A stretch of DNA of 36,550 nucleotides from positions 1-36,550 of IMG/VR virus record IMGVR_UViG_3300010354_000245. One strand, written 5' to 3'. Position 1 is the first letter of the stretch; every line of letters begins with the position of its first letter. A program made the position numbers and the translations under genes. This document shows positions 1 through 6,770 of the stretch, in pieces. The DNA is from a virus. Under the pieces are notes generated by a model. That model was not told the origin of the DNA. It searched no databases and was given only the letters and a program-made list of their open reading frames with translations.

Positions 1-532
1 CGAAAGCGAATTCGTCCAAGAAGAGGATATTGAACGACATGCCTCGGACAGCACTTGCAGATGTAGAAGCAGCCAGAATCTTTGATCCATTTTCTAATTC
101 TAAGGAACCTTTATTCCATGATATGATACCTTGCTGCATCCATTTCGGTAGATTCTCATATGCAGTTTGTAACCTATCTAGGAGTTCTCTTGCAGTTGCC
201 GCTTTGTTTGCTAGGATACCAATATTTACGTTATCATTGAATACCGCATAGTGTAACAAAAATGATACCACAGTTGTAGACTTACCTGTCTGACGTGGCA
301 TCTTACAGATATTAAATCTGTTTTCATGAAATCGTTTTACAAGTTTTTCTTGAAATGGATACATCTGGAAAGGTTGTAATCCATGATCAAGAGTAACAAT
401 TTGCACATAATTTTTGGCAAAATAAACGGGATCGTCTTTACACTTAACAAATTCTAAAATTTGTTCTTGTGTAAATTCAATTGGAGTATTTGCTTTTTTT
501 AAAAGCGGATTACCAAGATATACATCACTCAT
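1..532 (-). CDS. 17: Terminase large subunit gp17, N-terminal part (cut by window edge)
   Basis: This is the start of the DNA-packaging motor ATPase/nuclease, which pumps DNA into proheads and cuts concatemers. The first 177 residues are present and the gene runs off the left edge. Visible are a Walker A motif RQTGKST at about residues 80-86 and a Walker B stretch ILFLDEFAF at 169-177, the ATPase core signature of T4 gp17. Walker A lies about 80 residues closer to the N-terminus than in T4 gp17, so the T4 N-terminal extension is missing. The ATG at 532 follows a TAGGTG Shine-Dalgarno-like sequence and lies 17 bases after the stop of the 626-aa gene. The C-terminal nuclease domain lies outside the window. 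The identification is close to certain. Confidence 0.95.
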   Translation of the reverse strand, partial: MSDVYLGNPLLKKANTPIEFTQEQILEFVKCKDDPVYFAKNYVQIVTLDHGLQPFQMYPFQEKLVKRFHENRFNICKMPRQTGKSTTVVSFLLHYAVFNDNVNIGILANKAATARELLDRLQTAYENLPKWMQQGIISWNKGSLELENGSKILAASTSASAVRGMSFNILFLDEFAF

Positions 533-549
533 AATAAAACACCTACTTA

Positions 550-2430
550 TTAGTTACAATTCCAGCGTCGAAGTGCTCTGTTAATTCTTGAATCTGGATC
601 TCTTGCAGTTTCGGCAGAAGTCAACCTTTCTTTCATTCCTTTCATACGACGACAGAATGCAAGACGACGTTTTGCTCTTTTACCTTTTGGTTCTTTCTCT
701 GTTACCGCAGTTTGAAGTTTTGAACCTGGATTTTCTCTACGATAAGCATTAACAGCTGCTTGACTTAATCCATCAGTTCTATCTTGACGATTAACTTTTT
801 GCCAATCCTCATCAATCTCAACTTCTTCTCCCATAGGTTTTACATAGTTTTTATTTGCTCCTGGTTTTGCAGCACTTCCACCTTGAGGTCCTGCTTGAAT
901 TAGGGGTTGTCCTGGAGTAAACTCTGAAACCGAATGATGAACTACTCTGCCACCTGGATAAACTTTTTGAATTTCATTGTTTACTTCCTGGCGAGTTGGA
1001 AGATTTGTTTGTGGGAAAAACATTCTAATTGCATAATACTTTCCTCTCCAAGACAAAGTAATGGCAAGTATGTTACCTGTCTGTGCTTGGAGACGTGTTG
1101 CCTCATCAATTTCAATTTCTTCAGACACGGATTTCCATCCACCGCCTTTTGATTTATACCATTTTGCAGCCCATCCATTTGCATATGCACTTGGATAAAC
1201 ATCAAACTTTTGTTTAGCGAGTGATTTTGCTTTTGACCAAAGTGCTGGGTTTGTTGGTTTGTTTTCTTCTTCAATCTGAGATTTAAATCCCTTAATTGGA
1301 TCTGGTTTGATTAAATCAATTACTTCTGCAAAAGTATTACCATCTGCATCTTCAATAGTCACGTTTTCTACTTTTACGCATGAACCTTTTTCAAATTCTG
1401 AAGTTCCTTTTTTTCTCTTATATCCAGTCCAACATTTTTCAACTACAATCTCACCTTTAATTTTATCAACTATTTTTTGCTCTTCCATTTCTCCACTATC
1501 GATATAATCTGCTGCTGTGTCGATATAGTCTGCTGCTTTAGTAATCTTTGATTGCACCCATGCTTCTAGGCTACCTTCACCCTTACCAACTTTCTTCTGA
1601 ATTCTTTGTGCTGCGCTCATAAGAGTTTGGAGTTCGGAGCGAACCATTGAATACTCATGATCTCTTACAGAAACTTTATCCCATGCTTTACCGCCGTAAG
1701 AACATTCGGATCTTGTCTCTCTTTTATCACATAGAGGACAATATCTTTCTTCTTCATGTTCTTCTTTAATTTTATTAGAAACCATAATTGGTTTTTCTCC
1801 TTTTCCACTACGATTCGCCACTGGATCTTCCTTCCTCTTTCTCCTTACGGCAGCCGCAATTTTGTTTGCACCCCCCTGAGAACGTAATTGTGCTGCCTTC
1901 TTGTTTGATAGGCATTTCGGTTTTGGTTCCCCTGGTTCTCTGGCACATGGTCCTATTGCCTCTCCTTTTGTATTGTATCTTTTCCAATTACCATCAGGAT
2001 GTTCTTTATCAAACCAGTTACTCAAATCCTCTTTTAATTTTGTTGGTTGTGAAAATAAATCCCAATATTTCGTTCCATAAGAACACTCTTCTCTAGATTC
2101 ATTTCTTTTACACTTGGGGCAATATCTAACACCTTCTGGATTTATTGGGTAATCCCAATCATATGAAAGAGAAGAAGCCAAATTTTCTTTTACATCTTTG
2201 AACTTTTTATGTTCTTTTTTAGCAGATGCTTCCATCTTTTTCAAACGAGTGTAATAATCTGGAATTTCATCTAGATGTTGGAGTGCAATATCCATCGCAA
2301 GTTCATGATCTTTAGTATGTTCATGCTCAATGGGTTCACCCATATCAAGTTGCTTTTGAATAAAAGACACGTCAAGACGATGCTTTCTAGCAATCTGCTC
2401 AACTGTTTTATGTGTCTTTAACTTAGGCAT
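550..2430 (-). CDS. Multidomain cyanophage protein (DUF5661-like, Cys-rich repeats, DUF6321-like), inserted between genes 16 and 17
   Basis: A 626-aa protein of unknown function, probably virion-associated. Domains in order: a DUF5661-like segment at 32-67 (EHEHTKDHELAMDIALQHLD, then PDYYTRLKKME); a Cys-rich unit at 102-126 (RYCPKC...ECSYG); a Lys/Arg-rich stretch at 140-220; a second copy of the Cys unit at 229-254 (RYCPLC...ECSYG); a CWTGYKRK...CVKVE unit at 333-355; a segment with NPALWSKAKSLAKQKFDVYP at 394-413 followed by GWAAKWYK; and a C-terminal DUF6321-like domain at 541-626 (DWQKVNRQD, KLQTAVTEK, DPDSRINRALRRWNC). EIEIDE and EVEIDE linkers separate the last blocks. I chose the ATG at 2430 because it overlaps the preceding TGA (ATGA); an in-frame GTG lies one codon upstream. 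The Pfam names are from memory and the function is unknown. Confidence 0.85.
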   Translation of the reverse strand: MPKLKTHKTVEQIARKHRLDVSFIQKQLDMGEPIEHEHTKDHELAMDIALQHLDEIPDYYTRLKKMEASAKKEHKKFKDVKENLASSLSYDWDYPINPEGVRYCPKCKRNESREECSYGTKYWDLFSQPTKLKEDLSNWFDKEHPDGNWKRYNTKGEAIGPCAREPGEPKPKCLSNKKAAQLRSQGGANKIAAAVRRKRKEDPVANRSGKGEKPIMVSNKIKEEHEEERYCPLCDKRETRSECSYGGKAWDKVSVRDHEYSMVRSELQTLMSAAQRIQKKVGKGEGSLEAWVQSKITKAADYIDTAADYIDSGEMEEQKIVDKIKGEIVVEKCWTGYKRKKGTSEFEKGSCVKVENVTIEDADGNTFAEVIDLIKPDPIKGFKSQIEEENKPTNPALWSKAKSLAKQKFDVYPSAYANGWAAKWYKSKGGGWKSVSEEIEIDEATRLQAQTGNILAITLSWRGKYYAIRMFFPQTNLPTRQEVNNEIQKVYPGGRVVHHSVSEFTPGQPLIQAGPQGGSAAKPGANKNYVKPMGEEVEIDEDWQKVNRQDRTDGLSQAAVNAYRRENPGSKLQTAVTEKEPKGKRAKRRLAFCRRMKGMKERLTSAETARDPDSRINRALRRWNCN

Positions 2431-2585
2431 CACTTAACTGGATTTGATTTAGTTTCCTCACCTTTTGCTCTTTTTCTTCTTCCCGCACAATGAGCGCGTT
2501 GAGAAAACCCTTTGGGGTTAGAACAATCAATACTCTTTTTATATTTATTAGTCCAGTCTTCTTGAAACTGTTTAAACGTTTTCAT
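2430..2585 (-). CDS. Small Cys-containing basic protein (51 aa)
   Basis: A 51-aa ORF in the gap between the terminase small subunit and the 626-aa gene. Its start overlaps the last 14 bases of the gene 16 ORF and its TGA overlaps the next ATG (ATGA), as expected for translational coupling. The N-terminal part, MKTFKQFQEDW, is followed by SIDCSNPKGFSQRAHCAGRR and a Lys-rich tail ending KSNPVK. From memory, the IDCSNPKGFSQ...HC motif recurs in cyanophage virion-type proteins, often together with the DUF6321-like module found in the next gene. It may therefore be a detached module of the same protein class. Function unknown. Confidence 0.75.
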   Translation of the reverse strand: MKTFKQFQEDWTNKYKKSIDCSNPKGFSQRAHCAGRRKRAKGEETKSNPVK

Positions 2586-3015
2586 CAGTGCCTTGAGATT
2601 GTTGTTTTAATAATTTAGCTAATTCGGCAGTTGACCCAACAAAAAGAGCGTTGGTGACGTTAGTAGGACCTTTTGCTTGTTTTTCCTCTTCAACGTCTTT
2701 CAATTTCTTTTGCAAATCCATTAACTTGTCAGTAGCATCTGCAACATTTTTGATTAATTGCCCAGCAACTTCATAAGCTCTGGGCATTTCACTTTCTTGT
2801 GCTAATTCTAAAATACCATTAATAGCTTCTTGTCCTTTTTCAATTAAGGCATATAAATTACCCCTTGTATACTCATAGTCTTTTTTAATATCATTATTAT
2901 TTTGGTTTACTCCCTCAGTAATCTTTTCAATAGAATTTTTGTCATTATCTTCACAAGAAACTATTTCAGTTTCTACATTGAAAGCATTTTCGAGTCCATC
3001 AAATTTTTTTGTCAT
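2572..3015 (-). CDS. 16: Terminase small subunit gp16
   Basis: A 147-aa protein (T4 gp16 is about 164 aa) that recognises or loads DNA and regulates the large terminase subunit. The central part, roughly residues 45-110, is rich in Ala, Glu, Lys and Leu and predicted helical (NLYALIEKGQEAINGILELA, then AYEVAGQLIKNVADATDKLM), matching the coiled-coil oligomerisation core of T4-type small terminases. The C-terminal part (NALFVGSTAELAKLLKQ) is also typical of cyanophage gp16. It lies just downstream of gene 15, as in T4. Unlike T4, it is separated from gene 17 by two ORFs. No strong Shine-Dalgarno sequence is seen before the ATG. Confidence 0.88.
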   Translation of the reverse strand: MTKKFDGLENAFNVETEIVSCEDNDKNSIEKITEGVNQNNNDIKKDYEYTRGNLYALIEKGQEAINGILELAQESEMPRAYEVAGQLIKNVADATDKLMDLQKKLKDVEEEKQAKGPTNVTNALFVGSTAELAKLLKQQSQGTDENV

Positions 3016-3023
3016 TATTATTT

Positions 3024-4025
3024 TTATACAGAAGTTCCACTAAATCCAAAATCATCACCATCTTCAATAAGTAGATTATCTGCAGTAGTTATTGATTTTA
3101 CAGGAGCACCAGCCAAGTGGGAAGTAATTGTTGTGTCATCTTTTCCTCTTTCCACGGTAATCTGTGTTCCACTTACCAATAATACCTTAACCTCTTCACC
3201 TTCAATGTCTAAGTAATCACCTTTAGAAATGGAAGAAGCATCATTAACTTTGAGTAAGGTTTGTTCGGTTGTTATATCACTAGAAAGATTCGTAAGAATA
3301 GTACCAGTATAGTTTTTGATTGCTCTCGGTTGTGCAGAGTAAACAATTTCTCTTGTTGGGGAATTTGTAGTATCTCCAGTAATATAACTGACGGTTGTTT
3401 TTTTGATAATATCTTTTGTTGCAGAAGATACTGGTCCGAACAGATATGTCTTTACTGTAAATCTTAAGGTATAAATTAAAACTCTTCTTGTTGTAAAATT
3501 TCCTTCATAGTCATCTTGCATAGTAATACTATCCAAAACAACTGGAACATCACGCTTCTCGTTGATAGAATCTATCAACTTTATTGTCATATTGTAGGAT
3601 GGTTGAAAATATGGTATTATTTGCTCTACAATTTGAAGAGCATCATCATTTAACTTTGACATGATGCTCAGTTCAAATGACATATTATAAGGAACTGGTA
3701 AATATGCCTTTTTGATTTCTGAACCGTCAGAAACAGACTTGGATGTGAATGTTTGAGTTGTTGTTGCTTTACGAGATGAATCGTAGGTTAGACCGACAAA
3801 TTCAAATGACATTCTTGGTAATGTCATAGCAATCGACTTATTTAAATCTGGTGATTGCTCTATTCTCGCAAGAAATTTTTGTGTTGGTCCATATGCCAAT
3901 GGAACTTTTACAATGTTGGTTGTATTTCCGTTAGAATCTGTGTGATGAATTGAGATATCATTAAAAAGAGATCCAAAAGCTATGACAGTTTTTCTTAAAA
4001 TTTCGTGGTAAAAATATTCAAACAT
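3024..4025 (-). CDS. 15: Tail sheath stabiliser / tail completion protein gp15
   Basis: A 333-aa protein (T4 gp15 is 272 aa) forming the terminator ring at the head-proximal end of the tail, where it stabilises the sheath and accepts the head. The N-terminus (MFEYFYHEILRKTVIAFGSL, then IVKVPLAYGPTQKFLARI) parallels T4 gp15, which starts MFGYFY and has RVPITYASKEHF. The central part (PYNMSFELSIMSKLNDDALQ, FQPSYNMTIKL, LRFTVKTYLFGPV) is the conserved core. The extra C-terminal 60-70 residues (DITTEQTLLKVNDASSISKG and following) resemble the small beta modules seen in other virion proteins of this window. A clear AAGGAAC Shine-Dalgarno sequence and a CATAAATA octamer lie upstream. Confidence 0.92.
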   Translation of the reverse strand: MFEYFYHEILRKTVIAFGSLFNDISIHHTDSNGNTTNIVKVPLAYGPTQKFLARIEQSPDLNKSIAMTLPRMSFEFVGLTYDSSRKATTTQTFTSKSVSDGSEIKKAYLPVPYNMSFELSIMSKLNDDALQIVEQIIPYFQPSYNMTIKLIDSINEKRDVPVVLDSITMQDDYEGNFTTRRVLIYTLRFTVKTYLFGPVSSATKDIIKKTTVSYITGDTTNSPTREIVYSAQPRAIKNYTGTILTNLSSDITTEQTLLKVNDASSISKGDYLDIEGEEVKVLLVSGTQITVERGKDDTTITSHLAGAPVKSITTADNLLIEDGDDFGFSGTSV

Positions 4026-4068
4026 TTTTAGTTCCTTATAATATTAAAAGATACAACATAATAAATGT

Positions 4069-4076
4069 TATTTATG
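4069..4076 (-). promoter_or_regulatory. Late-promoter-like octamer before gene 15
   Basis: Minus strand CATAAATA overlapping the stop codon of gene 14 (CCATAA), about 45 bases upstream of the gene 15 ATG. It resembles T4 late TATAAATA. Confidence 0.55.
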
Positions 4077-5496
4077 GCATACCAAATGGGTTTTGTTCGC
4101 TGAAATCAATAATTTCATCTGCTTCGGATTCAATATCAGTATTATCCGCATATCCATCATCAGTAACATTTTTGTCAACTAGTCTTACCTTATAACTTGC
4201 GCTAGAAGCTGCCCCAACAATATTTTCTCCAACTACAAAAGTACCATCAATATTACCTACATCTAATTGATTTGATGGTGAATTCCATCTAACTACTTTT
4301 GCTGTTGCTCCACTAATACTTCCAGTTACGGTTTCATTGAAGATAAATGTACCAATACCAGAACTTCCTGGTGAAGAAATTGTAATAGTTGGTGGTTGTG
4401 TATATCCCAGTCCTGCATTTGAAATTCTAATTGCGGTAATTGTTCCAGCAGCACTTACAATCGCTGTTGCAGCTGCAGAAACGGTTGCAATTCCAGTAAA
4501 CGTTATGATTGGAGATGTTGAATATCCAGAACCGCCAGATGTCAATGTTACAATTCCAATAATTCCATCTCCGATAGTAGCGGTAGCAGCAGCACCACTT
4601 CCACCACCACCAATAAATCTTATTCCAGGGGCAGTAGTATATCCATATCCAGGGTTAATTATAGCTACAGATTGAACTGATTTGGATTGTGGATTAATGT
4701 TGTCGTTACAGACAACTATTCCACCAATCATTGTTGCGGTTGCTACTCCAGTTTGTCCTCCAGCGGGAGCAGACGATACTCCAACTGTAGGAACGGAAGT
4801 ATATCCTCCTCCACGGTTATTAACAGTGATAAGTCGTATACCACCATTTACAATAGAAGCAATTGCAGATGCAGTAACACCAGCACCTACTAAAGTGAGA
4901 GTCTGAGTTGGTACAATGATGGACGAATTTCCATCATCTGTTACTCCATCTACAGTATTCCCAACTAAAACATCATCAATTTCTTCAATGCCAGTATTAA
5001 TTTCTTCATCTTCATATCTAAACAATTCACAGCGAAGTTCGTATGTGTATGTGTTTAAAAGTTGATAAAATGGAGTTTCATGTTCGACATATTTTATTTC
5101 AAACAATCTATCTCCCAGTGGAAAATAAACTAAATCACCTTCTTTTGGTCTTGTTGATAATTTAACGTTGGGAACGTCCTTTATTAAAGGTGAAATATAA
5201 GTTTTGAAACGTTCTCTAGATATGGTGATTGTTAATTCGTTTGTTGCTTGAATACCAAATTTAGATAGAATAGTTGGATTGTCTCCATATCCATCATAAC
5301 TATTCACATATGCTTCAATTGGATATGCATTTCTAAACTCAGATTCAATTACTTCTTTAATTACCTTTTTTTCTGTTATGTATGATCTTGGAATATAATG
5401 AACCTCAACACCGTACATTCTGATTTGTTCATTAATCAGATCCTGAACTAAACCTTGTTCTGTTTTTGAACCTTGAAGAAAAAATGGATTTAACAT
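4072..5496 (-). CDS. 14: Neck / head-completion protein gp14 with C-terminal Gly-rich repeat extension
   Basis: A 474-aa neck protein; T4 gp14 is 256 aa. Residues 1-165 hold the recognisable gp14 core (INEQIRMYGVEVHYIPRSYI, AYVNSYDGYGDNPTILSKFG, PKEGDLVYFPLGDRLFEIKY). An insertion follows that is absent from T4: four Gly-rich repeats centred near residues 229, 284, 323 and 363 (RGGGYTSVPTV, PGYGYTTAPGI, GGSGYSTSPII, AGLGYTQPPTI). Then comes a GATAKVVRWN...VVGENIVGAASSAS module at 396-435 and an acidic tail. I chose the ATG at 5496, one base after the gene 13 stop; an in-frame TTG at 5505 would add three residues and overlap gene 13. gp14 forms the neck with gp13. Confidence 0.92.
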   Translation of the reverse strand: MLNPFFLQGSKTEQGLVQDLINEQIRMYGVEVHYIPRSYITEKKVIKEVIESEFRNAYPIEAYVNSYDGYGDNPTILSKFGIQATNELTITISRERFKTYISPLIKDVPNVKLSTRPKEGDLVYFPLGDRLFEIKYVEHETPFYQLLNTYTYELRCELFRYEDEEINTGIEEIDDVLVGNTVDGVTDDGNSSIIVPTQTLTLVGAGVTASAIASIVNGGIRLITVNNRGGGYTSVPTVGVSSAPAGGQTGVATATMIGGIVVCNDNINPQSKSVQSVAIINPGYGYTTAPGIRFIGGGGSGAAATATIGDGIIGIVTLTSGGSGYSTSPIITFTGIATVSAAATAIVSAAGTITAIRISNAGLGYTQPPTITISSPGSSGIGTFIFNETVTGSISGATAKVVRWNSPSNQLDVGNIDGTFVVGENIVGAASSASYKVRLVDKNVTDDGYADNTDIESEADEIIDFSEQNPFGMP

Positions 5497-5497
5497 A

Positions 5498-6346
5498 CTA
5501 TCCAATCATGTCGAATGGTGGTAATTCGTATGTGGACGACATTCTTTCCATTAAGAGATCAATTTCTTTCTGGGCGTCGTCATACATTTGTCTTCCATTT
5601 AGTTCAACTCCACCTGGAAGTTTTACGCCAGTGAATTTCATCATATTCTGCCCCCATTGTCTTTTTATAAGGGATGTCAGGTATGGTTTTATAAACGAAT
5701 CATTCCACACTCTAGAATAGTCATTTGGATCTAATACAGCGTAGCAATCAATAACAATATACTGACCAACTCTTACGGAAGACCAATCAATATCTAAGTA
5801 CAATCTATCTTGTCTTTTATTAAATCTAATTTGTTTTTGAGTGTTGAGTAAAAAGTCCAAATCTTCTAGATATGTCTTAACCATTGCATATGAAAGAAGT
5901 TCAGTCGTTCCCCAATAATAAATATCGTTTAAAAATAACTGATATTTTACACTAAACATATTGTTCGTAATAGTATTAGCACTATCAAATCTGAATATTT
6001 TATTGACTCCTATGACTGAGGGTGGAATTTGTAAATAATTACTATTTTCCGTGAATGTGAATGTAGTTTGTGATCCAACAATAGACGTTGTAGTAGTAGT
6101 CGTGGCTATTCCAACTGGGGAGTTATTTTCATCTCTTCCTCTCCCTCTATCAATATCATCTTGAGTTATTTGATATTTGAAAAAAGTTGGATATACTCCA
6201 TCAAAATGTCTTTCTTGGAAAAACTGTACAGCATCATCAACTAAGTCATCTATTTGCTCATCGGCAACATTAATTTCCAAAACTGGCGCACCCAGCTTTC
6301 TCTTACAGTAATCTATTAGTTCTTGCCTTGTAGATGGTTGCGCCAT
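5498..6346 (-). CDS. 13: Neck / head-completion protein gp13
   Basis: A 282-aa protein (T4 gp13 is 309 aa) that joins the portal after packaging and binds gp14 to close the head and connect the tail. Recognisable segments are TRQELIDYCKRKLGAPVLEI, NVADEQIDDLVDDAVQFFQE, the central YQLFLNDIYYWG, and DYSRVWNDSFIKPYLTSLIK near the C-terminus. The ATG at 6346 is preceded by GGAGAGA, a good Shine-Dalgarno sequence. A late-promoter-like AATAAATA overlaps the stop of the upstream small gene. Gene 14 starts one base after its TAG stop, so the two are probably co-translated. Confidence 0.93.
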   Translation of the reverse strand: MAQPSTRQELIDYCKRKLGAPVLEINVADEQIDDLVDDAVQFFQERHFDGVYPTFFKYQITQDDIDRGRGRDENNSPVGIATTTTTTSIVGSQTTFTFTENSNYLQIPPSVIGVNKIFRFDSANTITNNMFSVKYQLFLNDIYYWGTTELLSYAMVKTYLEDLDFLLNTQKQIRFNKRQDRLYLDIDWSSVRVGQYIVIDCYAVLDPNDYSRVWNDSFIKPYLTSLIKRQWGQNMMKFTGVKLPGGVELNGRQMYDDAQKEIDLLMERMSSTYELPPFDMIG

Positions 6347-6364
6347 TTTTCTTGTCTCTCCAAA

Positions 6365-6372
6365 TATTTATT
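6365..6372 (-). promoter_or_regulatory. Late-promoter-like octamer before gene 13
   Basis: Minus strand AATAAATA overlapping the stop of the 58-aa gene, about 19 bases before the gene 13 ATG. The leader would be very short but would still include the GGAGA ribosome site. Confidence 0.42.
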
Positions 6373-6547
6373 AAAGGTTAGATGCCATGTTGGCAATAAC
6401 CTCTTGTTGTTTCATATAAAGTTTCATATATGCTTTACTAATTTTTCTAAGGTCTTCAATATCTTCTATGGAGTCAATTTCCATACATGCTTTAACATAT
6501 TCAAAATTTTTTGTTAGATTCTCTAACTGAATTTGATCAGGATCCAT
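6371..6547 (-). CDS. Small acidic helical protein (58 aa), unknown function
   Basis: A 58-aa ORF starting at the ATG that overlaps the end of the preceding 74-aa gene; that gene's TGA is inside this gene, giving 11 bases of overlap. The protein (MDPDQIQLENLTKNFEYVKA at the start, KAYMKLYMKQQEVIANM near the end) is predicted all-helical and acidic. From memory it belongs to a small protein conserved beside gene 13 in cyanophages. A longer reading in the same frame starts 11 codons upstream but overlaps the neighbour more deeply and has no better ribosome site. Possibly a neck or baseplate accessory factor; the function is not known. Confidence 0.75.
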   Translation of the reverse strand: MDPDQIQLENLTKNFEYVKACMEIDSIEDIEDLRKISKAYMKLYMKQQEVIANMASNL

Positions 6548-6761
6548 CTGCCAATCTCCTAAGTAAAAATTTAATTTCATCTAAATCATTCTTCATATTA
6601 ACAATATCATCCTCAAGTTTCTGTATCTTTAGACTATCTTTTCTTTTTTCTTCCCTGCGTGAAATATACTCTTCATATTCAACTTTGTTTTTATTGATAA
6701 TTGAATTTGTATTGGTATCTCTCACTAGATTGTCATGCCCACTTACAGATAAAAATTCCAT
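6537..6761 (-). CDS. Small coiled-coil protein (74 aa), unknown function
   Basis: A 74-aa ORF directly after the DUF4815-type gene, with a 9-base gap. Residues 25-70 (KVEYEEYISRREEKRKDSLK, then IQKLEDDIVNMKNDLDEIKF) show heptad-like spacing of Ile, Leu and Met with charged residues, so a coiled coil is likely. It ends FLLRRLADGS. It lies among structural genes and overlaps the next small gene, so it is probably expressed late with the virion genes and may help fibres or the neck to assemble. No enzyme motif is visible. Confidence 0.75.
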   Translation of the reverse strand: MEFLSVSGHDNLVRDTNTNSIINKNKVEYEEYISRREEKRKDSLKIQKLEDDIVNMKNDLDEIKFLLRRLADGS

Positions 6762-6770
6762 ATGATTAAA

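Noticed and set aside
2542-2549. AATAAATA octamer inside the 51-aa gene
   Set aside because: Chance occurrences are expected in AT-rich coding DNA; it is not in a gap and lies 110 bases from the next start.
4337-4906. Long plus-strand ORFs opposite gene 14, rich in Pro/Val/Ile
   Set aside because: They are mirror images of the Gly-rich repeats on the coding strand; no ribosome sites and no family resemblance.
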